A DNA stretch of 64,000 nt from Bacteroides intestinalis (GTDB taxonomy: Bacteria > Bacteroidota > Bacteroidia > Bacteroidales > Bacteroidaceae), in assembly GCF_902364365.1 (NCBI RefSeq), contig NZ_CABJDN010000006.1:62001-126000 (forward strand), given 5' to 3'. Under the pieces are notes generated by a model. That model had not been told where the DNA came from. It was given only the letters and a program-made list of their open reading frames with translations, and did no database searches. A program made the position numbers and the translations under genes. This document shows, one piece after another, positions 36,167 to 44,566 of the stretch. Every line of letters starts with the position of its first letter. The first letter of the stretch is position 1.

Positions 36167-36178
36167 ATTTTCATATTA

Positions 36179-39100
36179 TTAGAATTTGACATTTAAACCG
36201 AGCATACATGTGCGAGCTTCCGGATAGTATCCTAAATCTATGCCCTGTACCCAACCAAAATCACTACCATAACCGATTTCGGGGTCCATACCTGAATATC
36301 CGGTAAAGGTGTATAAGTTCTGGACTGTAGCATAAAGTCTGAGCTGCTGCAGAGGGATTTTCTTGAAAATCTTCTTGATATCAACTCCGATTGTAATATT
36401 CTTGATTTTGAGATAATCTCCATTCTCTACATAAATATCGGAAACTTTAGACCAATTGCTTCCACCAGTGCTTGCCAGGCGTGGTAACTTGTTGGAAGTT
36501 CCTTCTCCGTGCCAACGTTCCAGGATGTCTGTGGTAAAGTTCTGCAATGGAGAACTGGCATAATCCCGGTAGCATTTAAGTATTTGCTGGCCGAAGGCTC
36601 CATAAGTAGTAACCGATAGGTCAATCATTTTCCAGCTGACATTGAAAGAGAATCCAAGTGTCATGTCCGGATGGGGATTACCAATTTCTGTACGGTCATT
36701 CGAGTCAATGACTCCATTCTTATCGACATCTGCCCAGATCACATCTCCTGGTTGTGTTTGAGCACCATTTTCTTTAGCACCTTTGTATTCGTCTATTTGT
36801 TTTTGGTTCTGAAAAATGCCGAGACTCTTGTAGCCATAGAAATATCCTAAAGGTTTTCCAATTTCTCCGCGTGCACATTCGTCGGATGCATTCCATAAAT
36901 TGCCCGACGGTCCATGGAGGATACCATCTTCATTGGGAAGTTCGGTAATTCTGTTTTTATTGAATGCAGGAGCCAGATTGATACCATAATTCCAGTCTTT
37001 ACCTATGTTGTCGTTCCAGTGAAGGCCGATTTCAAATCCAGTATTCCGAATAACTCCGCCATTGATGGCAGCCGGACTTGAACCGAATGAATAGAGTACG
37101 GGTGGGGTAATAAGCCAGTCTTTGGTTAACCTTCTATACCAGTCGAATTCGAGCGCCAGACGTCCATTGAAGAATCGTGCATCGAGGCCTATGTTGAGCT
37201 GTTCCTGGGTTTCCCATGAAAGATCCGGATTAGTCAGCTTATATGCGTAGGAACCAATAGAAACCTGATCCATGGAGTTGCCAAATGAATAACCTCCATT
37301 GCCGTTGTTGGCAGTGATACGTGATATATATTCGAAGGTGTTCACGGCGTTATTACCATTCTGTCCCCAGGATGCACGCAGTTTTAAGAAATCCAGCCAA
37401 TTGAGATTCGGCATGAAACTTTCGTTTGTAATGACCCAACCTGCCGAGAAAGACGGGAAATATCCCCATCGATGACCACGGGCAAAAATAGAGGAACCAT
37501 CCGCACGCATAATGGCGGTTGCCATGTACTTTTCTTTATAGTTGTAGTTTATACGACCAAAGAAGGAAGCCATTTGCCCTGCTGCTCCGGGAGCTCCTGT
37601 TAAAGTCTTAATTTTATTTTTATCATCGTACTTTATGTTGCTCAGATATGCATGTTTAAAGTCTGAGAATTCAGAACCTTCTGCATTGGCACTCATGGAG
37701 TCACCCATTCCGTATTTTTCAAGACTCTGCCCGATTACCGCGTCAAAATGATGGTCTTTTATGGTGAAATTATAACTGGCTGTGTTTTCCCAGGACCAGC
37801 GGTGGTTGAGTGACATGGACTGAGTTACCCTGTCTTCTTGTGTCGTCAGGCTTTGACTTAACTGGCGATAGCTGGGGATATAAGAACGATAACTTGAAGC
37901 AGACAAGATGTATCCGAATTGTGACTTGATTCGTAAATTCTTGATTGGTTGCAGCTCTGCATAAAAACTGGATTGTAAGTAATGGCTTTTGCTTAAGGCA
38001 TGACTTGTGTAGTAATCCATATACGCTATTGGATTTGTGGTATTTTCCCCATACCCTTCTTCTTGTGCATCATCATATAAGTAGTACTCTCCTTTACTGT
38101 TATAGGCATGCATCAATGGGGGAGTGGTTAACATATCACGTGTACCATTCCAATAAATGTCGCTGGTAGCAAAAGAACCTGCAGTCTGCTGGTACTTGTA
38201 ATTAAGGGTCTGCCCAATTTTGAGTACATCAAGGTTCCCTATCTTTTTGACAATATGATTAGAGTTGATACGTGCATTGTATCTGTCCATACTGGCAATG
38301 CGACCGGGAGCTCCCATGGTAGCTTCCTGATTGAAGTAGGTAAAACCAATAGAGAAGTTGGAACGTTCTGTACCTCCGGTGAAGTTCAATGAGTGGCTTT
38401 GGATGGGAGCATCATTATTTAAGATCTCTTTTATCCAGTTGGTACCATTCCAGGTTCCTTCCTGAATAGCTTTATAATCAGCTGCCGGTAACCATTTTTC
38501 CCAGTTCAGAAGTGAAGTACCATCCATCATGTGCATTTCATCTTCTATCATCATATATTCCTTAGCATTCAACAGGGTGGCGATTTTAGGAAGATTCTGA
38601 ATACCATAATAACCATCGTAAGTAACCTCAAAGTTACCTGTTTTGCCTTGCTTGGTAGTGATGAGAATAACGCCATTGGCGGCACGTGAACCATAGATAG
38701 CAGCAGATGCGGCATCTTTTAGTACATCGATAGATTCAACGTCGGCAGGGCTTAGACCATCTATGCTGCCGTTGACCACTCCATCTACTACATATAAAGG
38801 AGAAAAATTACCATTGGTTCCGAGACCGCGGATATTGACTTTAAATCCCTGTCCGAGGAAACCGCCGTTTGATGTGATATTTATACCAGGTGCCTGGCTT
38901 TGCAGCCCCCCCAGAACATCCGTTGTATTTAGCTTTGCGATATCAGTACCTTTTACTTGTACGGTAGCTCCGGTAACCAATTTCTTTTTCTGAACTCCAT
39001 AGCCAACTACTACTACCTCTTCCAGTAATTCGGAATCTTCTGTCAGCGTGATTTCCATCTTGGGTGTTGCTTTTACTTCCAGTGTCTTATATCCGACGAA

Positions 39101-39397
39101 AGAGATTACCAAAGTAGCACCTCTTTTCACGGTAAGAGAGAATTTACCATCTATATTGGTAATAATACCATTGTTTGTTCCTTTTTCCAGAACACTTGCT
39201 CCGATAACAGGTTCGCCTGTCTGATCTGTTACCGTGCCATTGATGACTTGCGATTGTAGCTGTTCTGCAATTTCAGATAAACCTTCTGAATTAGTACCGA
39301 TTGCCAGGGCGGTATTGCTTCCTATTAGTAAAGCTACAATGGCAATAGTGGTGAGGAATTTGTAATGTAGTGTTCCTCGTTCGCGATTTTCATTCAT
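36179..39397 (-). CDS. SusC/RagA-family TonB-linked outer membrane transporter
   Basis: This 1072-aa TonB-dependent importer has a signal sequence preceded by a short basic N-terminus (MNENRERGTLHYKFL..). A carboxypeptidase-regulatory-like domain follows (about 53-130; VINGTVTDQTGEPVIGASVL), then the Sus-specific EVVVVGYGVQKKKLVTGAT, a plug (INIRGLGTNGNFSPLYVVDG; AASAAIYGSRAANGVILITT) and a 22-strand barrel. It ends with the aromatic strand TCMLGLNVKF. It imports oligosaccharides with the SusD encoded next to it. No regulator (ECF sigma/anti-sigma or HTCS) is adjacent, so control may be distant. Confidence 0.95.
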   Translation of the reverse strand: MNENRERGTLHYKFLTTIAIVALLIGSNTALAIGTNSEGLSEIAEQLQSQVINGTVTDQTGEPVIGASVLEKGTNNGIITNIDGKFSLTVKRGATLVISFVGYKTLEVKATPKMEITLTEDSELLEEVVVVGYGVQKKKLVTGATVQVKGTDIAKLNTTDVLGGLQSQAPGINITSNGGFLGQGFKVNIRGLGTNGNFSPLYVVDGVVNGSIDGLSPADVESIDVLKDAASAAIYGSRAANGVILITTKQGKTGNFEVTYDGYYGIQNLPKIATLLNAKEYMMIEDEMHMMDGTSLLNWEKWLPAADYKAIQEGTWNGTNWIKEILNNDAPIQSHSLNFTGGTERSNFSIGFTYFNQEATMGAPGRIASMDRYNARINSNHIVKKIGNLDVLKIGQTLNYKYQQTAGSFATSDIYWNGTRDMLTTPPLMHAYNSKGEYYLYDDAQEEGYGENTTNPIAYMDYYTSHALSKSHYLQSSFYAELQPIKNLRIKSQFGYILSASSYRSYIPSYRQLSQSLTTQEDRVTQSMSLNHRWSWENTASYNFTIKDHHFDAVIGQSLEKYGMGDSMSANAEGSEFSDFKHAYLSNIKYDDKNKIKTLTGAPGAAGQMASFFGRINYNYKEKYMATAIMRADGSSIFARGHRWGYFPSFSAGWVITNESFMPNLNWLDFLKLRASWGQNGNNAVNTFEYISRITANNGNGGYSFGNSMDQVSIGSYAYKLTNPDLSWETQEQLNIGLDARFFNGRLALEFDWYRRLTKDWLITPPVLYSFGSSPAAINGGVIRNTGFEIGLHWNDNIGKDWNYGINLAPAFNKNRITELPNEDGILHGPSGNLWNASDECARGEIGKPLGYFYGYKSLGIFQNQKQIDEYKGAKENGAQTQPGDVIWADVDKNGVIDSNDRTEIGNPHPDMTLGFSFNVSWKMIDLSVTTYGAFGQQILKCYRDYASSPLQNFTTDILERWHGEGTSNKLPRLASTGGSNWSKVSDIYVENGDYLKIKNITIGVDIKKIFKKIPLQQLRLYATVQNLYTFTGYSGMDPEIGYGSDFGWVQGIDLGYYPEARTCMLGLNVKF

Positions 39398-40018
39398 GAT
39401 TTGATGATTTTTGTTTAAAGCTAAATGGGAATATAAAATAAACTAGATAGAAAATGAGATGGACAATAGAATGTCTGGGTGCATTGTTTCCTTTTTCATA
39501 AGCATTTGTTTTTCTTAGGTTGATATTATAAATTAAGGTGTTGCAGCATTCTGAATCAGAAGTTATTTTATGTCTTATCTGATCTTGCTACTCCAAATAT
39601 AATCCGTATTTTCATTATTTAAAATAAATGGTGAGCTATATTAATAACTGTTATATGTCGTTTTATTTGCTTAAGAAACTTGCGTGAATAAAATATTGAT
39701 TTAGATACAACTCGCTTGCATATTTGAAAAATGTGTTATTTTGATATTATATATTTAATAATCATGTTGTTATATTAATAGTTGTGCTGTTTTATGTTCG
39801 TATATTTCTTTGTTTTAGCTTTGCTTTTAAAGTTCGTTAACTATTTTTGCCCTTCAAATTGAAATGAATGATGGGATGAATGGGCTATGCTTTTCTCTAC
39901 TTTTAGTTAAAAAGTATAATGTTTACTCATTGGAGGAGTTGGCGGATTAGTGATTCTTTTAGCTTAATTATTAGAGGTGTTACTGTTTCATCTGAATAGT
40001 ACCCGGTCTATATCAAGC
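39398..40018. other. AT-rich intergenic region upstream of susC
   Basis: No gene is supported. On the minus strand TATATTTG (39594-39601) is a TAnnTTTG match about 195 bp upstream of the susC ATG, without a good -33 element, leaving a possible long 5' leader. No terminator or tRNA was found. Confidence 0.4.
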
Positions 40019-40080
40019 CCGTACCAACTCCGTGTCTGGTCCGTCTGTATAGATACGGAGCAAACACGGACTTGGCACGG
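40019..40080. repeat. REP-like imperfect palindrome
   Basis: Two 26-nt arms (40019-40044 and 40055-40080) pair at 22 positions around a 10-nt loop. Both arms are built from TCCGT and CCGT units. It is not at the end of any gene, so it is not an ordinary terminator. GCCCGTACCAA at its left edge recurs at 63361-63371. Confidence 0.65.
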
Positions 40081-40124
40081 TTCGAATATTAAAGCGAACG
40101 TATTTATTCTGGAAACAAGGAATG

Positions 40125-40156
40125 TTTGTCTGTTTTAGAAACTTATCGTATCTTTG
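40125..40156 (+). promoter_or_regulatory. Promoter of the queuosine operon
   Basis: TTTG (40125-40128), a 20-bp spacer and TATCTTTG (40149-40156) match the Bacteroidales promoter exactly. It implies a leader of about 70 nt before the ATG at 40230. Confidence 0.8.
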
Positions 40157-40193
40157 CACTCGGATTAAAATGTAAGATACCGTGAATAGCGGT

Positions 40194-40226
40194 CGTGTAT
40201 TCTAGAACACCACGTAAAAAACAGGA
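40194..40226 (+). promoter_or_regulatory. Candidate preQ1-I riboswitch in the leader of the queuosine operon
   Basis: The leader has stem CGTG (40194-40197) / CACG (40211-40214). Its loop TATTCTAGAACAC is followed at once by the A-rich tail TAAAAAACAGGA. The preQ1-I class has the same order: a short P1 stem, a UUCUAG...ACACC-like loop and an AAAAAAC tail that folds back as a pseudoknot. The tail contains AGGA (40223-40226), the likely Shine-Dalgarno 3 bp before the ATG, and UUCU in the loop can pair with it. Ligand binding would hide the ribosome site. The three downstream genes are all for preQ1/queuosine, which supports the call. A small upstream hairpin (ACCG 40179-40182 / CGGT 40190-40193) precedes it. 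Confidence 0.65.
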
Positions 40227-40229
40227 TTT

Positions 40230-40910
40230 ATGAAGCAAAAAGTATCTGTGCCTTTTATGCTGCTGGGTATTTTATTTAATGTTTGCCTAATTGCAGCTAA
40301 TCTTCTTGAAACCAAGGTTATTCAGGTTTTTGGTATAACCGTTACAGCCGGATTATTGGTTTTCCCTATTTCTTATATTATAAACGATTGCATTGCTGAG
40401 GTGTGGGGCTTCCGTAAAGCACGTCTTATTATCTGGAGTGGTTTTGCCATGAACTTCTTTGTGGTAATGCTTGGCTTGATAGCCGTTGCACTACCGGCTG
40501 CACCGTTTTGGGAAGGAGAAGCCCATTTCAATTTTGTTTTTGGGATGGCACCGCGTATTGTTGTAGCAAGTCTGACCGCGTTTTTGGTAGGTTCATTTCT
40601 CAACGCTTATGTCATGAGCCGTATGAAAGTGACAAGTGGTGGACGAAACTTTTCTGCCCGTGCTATTTGGTCGACAATAGTAGGGGAGACGGCGGATTCT
40701 CTTATATTCTTTCCAGTAGCTTTTGGTGGTATTATTGCTTGGCGTGAATTGCTTGTAATGATGTGTATTCAGATCGTATTGAAATCCTTGTATGAAGTAT
40801 TGATTCTTCCGGTCACTATCCGTGTAGTAGCAGCTATTAAACGGATAGACGGTAGCGATGTGTATGATGAGGATATTTCCTATAATATATTGAAAATCAA
40901 AGATATTTAA
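40230..40910 (+). CDS. Queuosine precursor transporter (YhhQ/Vut_1 family)
   Basis: This 226-aa inner-membrane protein has about six helices and the family signature FPISYIINDCIAEVWGFRKA, with SLTAFLVGSFLNAYVMSRMK and IVGETADSLIFFPVAF. YhhQ-family proteins (COG1738) import queuine precursors such as preQ0 or preQ1. It is the first gene of a three-gene operon and lies behind a leader resembling a preQ1-I riboswitch. queC starts 6 bp downstream. Confidence 0.9.
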   Translation: MKQKVSVPFMLLGILFNVCLIAANLLETKVIQVFGITVTAGLLVFPISYIINDCIAEVWGFRKARLIIWSGFAMNFFVVMLGLIAVALPAAPFWEGEAHFNFVFGMAPRIVVASLTAFLVGSFLNAYVMSRMKVTSGGRNFSARAIWSTIVGETADSLIFFPVAFGGIIAWRELLVMMCIQIVLKSLYEVLILPVTIRVVAAIKRIDGSDVYDEDISYNILKIKDI

Positions 40911-40916
40911 AATAGC

Positions 40917-41573
40917 GTGAATAAAGAAGTTGCATTAGTCGTTTTTAGTGGTGGACAAGATTCTACCACTTGTCTGTTTTGGGCAAAACGTAAATTCAGA
41001 AAAGTGGTTGCCCTGAGTTTTTTGTACGGACAGAAACATGAGAAGGAGGTGGAACTGGCACGGGAAATAGCTCGTGATGCCGATGTGAAGTTTGAAGTAA
41101 TGGATGTATCGTTCATCGGTAAGTTGGGACATAATTCCTTGACGGACACTACCATGGTAATGGATCAGGAAAAGCCGACGGATAGTTTTCCTAATACGTT
41201 TGTACCGGGGCGCAATTTATTCTTCTTAAGTATTGCTGCCGTGTATGCTCGTGAACATGGCATCAATCATATTGTGACGGGAGTGTCACAAACAGACTTC
41301 AGTGGATATCCCGATTGCCGGGATGCCTTTATCAAATCGCTCAATGTGACCTTGAACCTGGCTATGGATGAACAGTTTGTAATTCATACTCCGCTGATGT
41401 GGATCGATAAAGCTGAAACCTGGGCATTGGCAGATAAATTGGGAGTACTTGACTTGATACGCAATAAAACCCTGACTTGTTATAATGGTATTCCCGGGGA
41501 TGGTTGCGGGCATTGTCCGGCATGTAAGTTACGCCGTGAAGGATTAGAGAAGTATTTAAGTCGTAAATGCTAA
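40917..41573 (+). CDS. queC: 7-cyano-7-deazaguanine (preQ0) synthase
   Basis: QueC converts 7-carboxy-7-deazaguanine to preQ0 with ATP and ammonia in the cytoplasm. The 218-aa protein has the PP-loop SGGQDST (11-17), the [15 protein letters not shown] substrate region, and the zinc-binding C-terminus with [14 protein letters not shown]. The start is GTG at 40917, 6 bp after the transporter stop; no in-frame ATG fits the conserved N-terminus [13 protein letters not shown]. The upstream genes for 7-carboxy-deazaguanine (queD, queE) are not in the window. Confidence 0.95.
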   Translation: MNKEVALVVFSGGQDSTTCLFWAKRKFRKVVALSFLYGQKHEKEVELAREIARDADVKFEVMDVSFIGKLGHNSLTDTTMVMDQEKPTDSFPNTFVPGRNLFFLSIAAVYAREHGINHIVTGVSQTDFSGYPDCRDAFIKSLNVTLNLAMDEQFVIHTPLMWIDKAETWALADKLGVLDLIRNKTLTCYNGIPGDGCGHCPACKLRREGLEKYLSRKC

Positions 41574-41584
41574 AACTTTATATT

Positions 41585-42040
41585 ATGAGTGAATTAAAAG
41601 ACCAACTGTCCCTTTTGGGAAGAAAAACAGAATATAAGCAGGATTATGCTCCTGAAGTGCTGGAAGCTTTTGATAATAAGCATCCCGAGAATGATTACTG
41701 GGTACGTTTTAATTGTCCGGAATTCACCAGCCTGTGTCCTATAACCGGGCAACCGGACTTTGCAGAAATCCGTATCAGTTATATTCCTGATATAAAGATG
41801 GTGGAAAGCAAGAGCCTGAAACTGTACCTTTTCAGTTTTCGCAATCATGGTGCTTTCCACGAAGATTGTGTGAATATTATAATGAAAGACTTGATTCGCC
41901 TGATGAATCCTAAATATATTGAAGTTACAGGCGTTTTTACTCCACGCGGTGGTATTTCCATTTATCCTTATGCTAATTACGGGCGTCCGGATACAAAGTA
42001 TGAAGGCATGGCGGAGCATCGGTTGATGAATAGAGAATAA
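41585..42040 (+). CDS. queF: NADPH-dependent preQ0 reductase
   Basis: QueF reduces the nitrile of preQ0 to the aminomethyl group of preQ1. The product is 151 aa, the short unimodular type. C51 in [15 protein letters not shown] is the nucleophile that forms the thioimide, D58 the acid. The QueF motif is [18 protein letters not shown] 41585 ([12 protein letters not shown]) is preferred over 41567, which would overlap queC and add MLKLYI. It ends 1 bp before the terminator stem. Confidence 0.93.
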   Translation: MSELKDQLSLLGRKTEYKQDYAPEVLEAFDNKHPENDYWVRFNCPEFTSLCPITGQPDFAEIRISYIPDIKMVESKSLKLYLFSFRNHGAFHEDCVNIIMKDLIRLMNPKYIEVTGVFTPRGGISIYPYANYGRPDTKYEGMAEHRLMNRE

Positions 42041-42081
42041 AACAGCAATGGGGGTGACAAGAAACACTCCCATTACTGTTT
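42040..42081 (+). terminator. Terminator of the queuosine operon
   Basis: AAACAGCAATGGGGG (42040-42054) pairs with CTCCCATTACTGTTT (42067-42081), broken by two mismatches/wobbles, with a T-rich tail. It begins at the queF stop codon. Confidence 0.75.
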
Positions 42082-42223
42082 ATTGAATTATTTTTTTATG
42101 ATTGTTATTGAATGCAAGTATAAATATTTTTCTGGTATTATATTGATTTCCACAGGACAAAATTGCCATTCTTGAACAAAAGCGGTTCTTGACTTGTTAG
42201 TCTAAAAGACTAATTGTGCAATC

Positions 42224-44548
42224 ATGAAAATACTACATATAGGATATTTTTTACTTATTTTCCTCTTATCTTTTTCTACTCTGGCGTCTGCCGATGATAA
42301 GAAAGAGAATTCTGGTACTGATTTGCTGATTATCAGCAGTTATGTATCGGGTGCCCCATGGAGTCAGACTATCATTTCACACATCATGCAAAAAGAGTAT
42401 GATCGGAAAGATATAAGTATGAAAGTAGAATATATGAATATTTTGACTATAGAAACACCTGAAATATTGGATCAATATAAAGAAAATCTTTTTTCTACTT
42501 ATGGTCATAATTCACCTAAAGCGGTATTGATGTTGGGAAATGCTCCTTTGATATTACGCGATGATATACGTAAATACTGGGGAGATATACCTTTGATAGT
42601 ATGTGCTGAAAGTAGATATATAGGACCGGATTCTACCTATATATACAATCAGATAGTTCCATATAAAGATCGTATCTACTTGGAAGATTTGCACAATGAG
42701 TATAATATGACTTTTTTGGCTGCGCGTGCTTTTATTCCTGAAAGTGTCCGGTTGATGCGCCGTATGATCCCGAAGATGAAGAGTTTACTGTTAATAGGTG
42801 ACCAGACTGACCGTGATATTGATTATGACCAGCAACTCACTGAACTGATTAAGACAGAATATTCTGATCTTGATTATAAGTTTCTGTCAGCCGGTACCTG
42901 GAGTCCGGATCAGTTGCTGGATACATTGCGGAGGGTGGTTCCGGAAGAAACTGGTATTCTATTTGCTTCATGGTTCCACAAACGTATGTTTGCGGGTAAT
43001 ATGCTTATGATGGCAAACTCTTACAAAGTGATTGCCAACTCTATATTGCCTTGCCCGTTTTTCGCATTATCTTCTTCTATTTCAAGTATTGAGGAGGATG
43101 GGACTATCATTGGTGGGTGTGTATATGATATGAACCTGTACTGTGAGGAAATAGTTAAGATGATTAATGCTGTAGCTGACGGCAAGCAAGCGCGGGATAT
43201 CCCATATTATAATCCGAAGTCCATGGTTCTTTTTAACTATCCTTACATGGTGGATTTTGGCTTATCCCCTAAAAACTGTCCTCTGGGAACGGTTTATTTA
43301 AATGCTCCTCCTACCTTCCTTGAAAAGTACCAGTCTGCTTTGGTAGTAGGCAGCATTGTTTTATTGTTAGTTGTTCTCTTTTTCCAACTTCGCCGGAATA
43401 AGATTCTGGAACGACTTCAGTTGGTAGAGCAAAATCAGCGTTTCACTCACTCTAAAATGGCTATGGCATTAGAGGTTGTTGATTTGCTACCTTGGCAATG
43501 GGATTTACGGACGGATGAAATAACATATAGTTCTTACAAACCGATAGAACAGGGTAAAAAAGAAGTTTCGGAAATGACCTATACGACTGATATCAACAAC
43601 TATCTAACCTTTGTTTGCGAGGAAGATAGAGAGCGCATCCGGCAAGTTTTTAAGGATGTACGTGCCAATAGAGTTGATAAAATTAAAGAAGAATACCGCG
43701 TTCATCGTCCGGATAAGCCCAACGATTCGGAAGACTGGATGGAAGCCCGTGCCTTTGTGGAACAATATGATGAAAGAGGAAACCCTTTGATCGTGGTGGG
43801 GTCATCATTGTTTATTACGGAGCGTAAAGCGGCAGAGCGTGAACTGATTGCTGCTAAGGAGCGTGCGGAAGAATCTAATCGTCTTAAATCCGCATTTCTT
43901 GCTAATATCAGTCATGAGATTCGTACTCCGTTGAATGCTATTATTGGTTTCTCCAGCATATTGACAATGACTGAAGACGAAGAAGAGAAGAAGGAGTATG
44001 TCAGCATCATAGAGAAAAATAATGGTATCTTGTTGCAACTGATCAATGATGTTCTGGACTTATCTAAGATAGAGGCCGGAGTTCTTGATTTATATTACTC
44101 GGAATTTGGATTAAATGGGGTATTGGTAACTCTGAGAGGAGTTGTAGGGTCACGTTTGCAGAGTGGAGTTGATCTGATATTTGAGCCGGGAATGCCGGAT
44201 GATTACATTGTTTATTCTGAGAAAAACAGACTTCAGCAATTGGTTTTGAACTTCCTGACTAATGCCTGTAAATTTACATCAACCGGTAGTATCCGCTATG
44301 GTTATGAAGTACGTGAGAAAGACATCTATTATTATGTAACTGATACGGGAACTGGTATTCCGGAAGATAAACTCCATCTTATATTCGAACGTTTTATCAA
44401 GTTGGATAGCTTTAAGCAGGGTACCGGTTTAGGTTTACCTATCTGCCAACTCATTATTCAGAATATGGGAGGAGAAATCGGAGTGAATTCTAAATTGGGA
44501 GAAGGTTCTACGTTTTGGTTTACGCTTCCCCTCAAACCAAAACAGTAA
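42224..44548 (+). CDS. Membrane sensor histidine kinase with periplasmic-binding-protein-like sensor and PAS domain
   Basis: The 774-aa product has a signal peptide (1-23). A periplasmic region (about 30-330) resembles ABC-type substrate-binding proteins (TDLLIISSYVSGAPWSQTII; KAVLMLGNAPLILRDDI; GTIIGGCVYDMN). It has one membrane helix (about 372-391), a PAS-like domain (about 410-540), HisKA with H564 in FLANISHEIRTPLNAIIGFS, and HATPase_c with FLTNACKFT, DTGTGIPEDK and GTGLGLPICQLI. There is no receiver domain and no HTH, so it is not a hybrid two-component regulator, and no response regulator lies beside it. It converges on the glycan cluster and may sense a small ligand linked to it (inference). 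Confidence 0.87.
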   Translation: MKILHIGYFLLIFLLSFSTLASADDKKENSGTDLLIISSYVSGAPWSQTIISHIMQKEYDRKDISMKVEYMNILTIETPEILDQYKENLFSTYGHNSPKAVLMLGNAPLILRDDIRKYWGDIPLIVCAESRYIGPDSTYIYNQIVPYKDRIYLEDLHNEYNMTFLAARAFIPESVRLMRRMIPKMKSLLLIGDQTDRDIDYDQQLTELIKTEYSDLDYKFLSAGTWSPDQLLDTLRRVVPEETGILFASWFHKRMFAGNMLMMANSYKVIANSILPCPFFALSSSISSIEEDGTIIGGCVYDMNLYCEEIVKMINAVADGKQARDIPYYNPKSMVLFNYPYMVDFGLSPKNCPLGTVYLNAPPTFLEKYQSALVVGSIVLLLVVLFFQLRRNKILERLQLVEQNQRFTHSKMAMALEVVDLLPWQWDLRTDEITYSSYKPIEQGKKEVSEMTYTTDINNYLTFVCEEDRERIRQVFKDVRANRVDKIKEEYRVHRPDKPNDSEDWMEARAFVEQYDERGNPLIVVGSSLFITERKAAERELIAAKERAEESNRLKSAFLANISHEIRTPLNAIIGFSSILTMTEDEEEKKEYVSIIEKNNGILLQLINDVLDLSKIEAGVLDLYYSEFGLNGVLVTLRGVVGSRLQSGVDLIFEPGMPDDYIVYSEKNRLQQLVLNFLTNACKFTSTGSIRYGYEVREKDIYYYVTDTGTGIPEDKLHLIFERFIKLDSFKQGTGLGLPICQLIIQNMGGEIGVNSKLGEGSTFWFTLPLKPKQ

Positions 44549-44559
44549 GAGGGGAAAGC
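44524..44559. terminator. Hairpin at the kinase / GH88 junction
   Basis: GCTTCCCCTC (44524-44533) pairs with GAGGGGAAAGC (44549-44559), one bulged base. The left arm is inside the last codons of the kinase gene, and GTTGTTCTTAT follows. It likely ends the kinase transcript; the GH88 gene stops 8 bp further on the opposite strand. Confidence 0.6.
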
Positions 44560-44566
44560 GTTGTTC

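Noticed and set aside
33832..39000. Plus-strand open frames opposite SusC, SusD and the lipoprotein gene
   Set aside because: They are antisense shadows of strongly supported genes, without domains, signal peptides or promoters.
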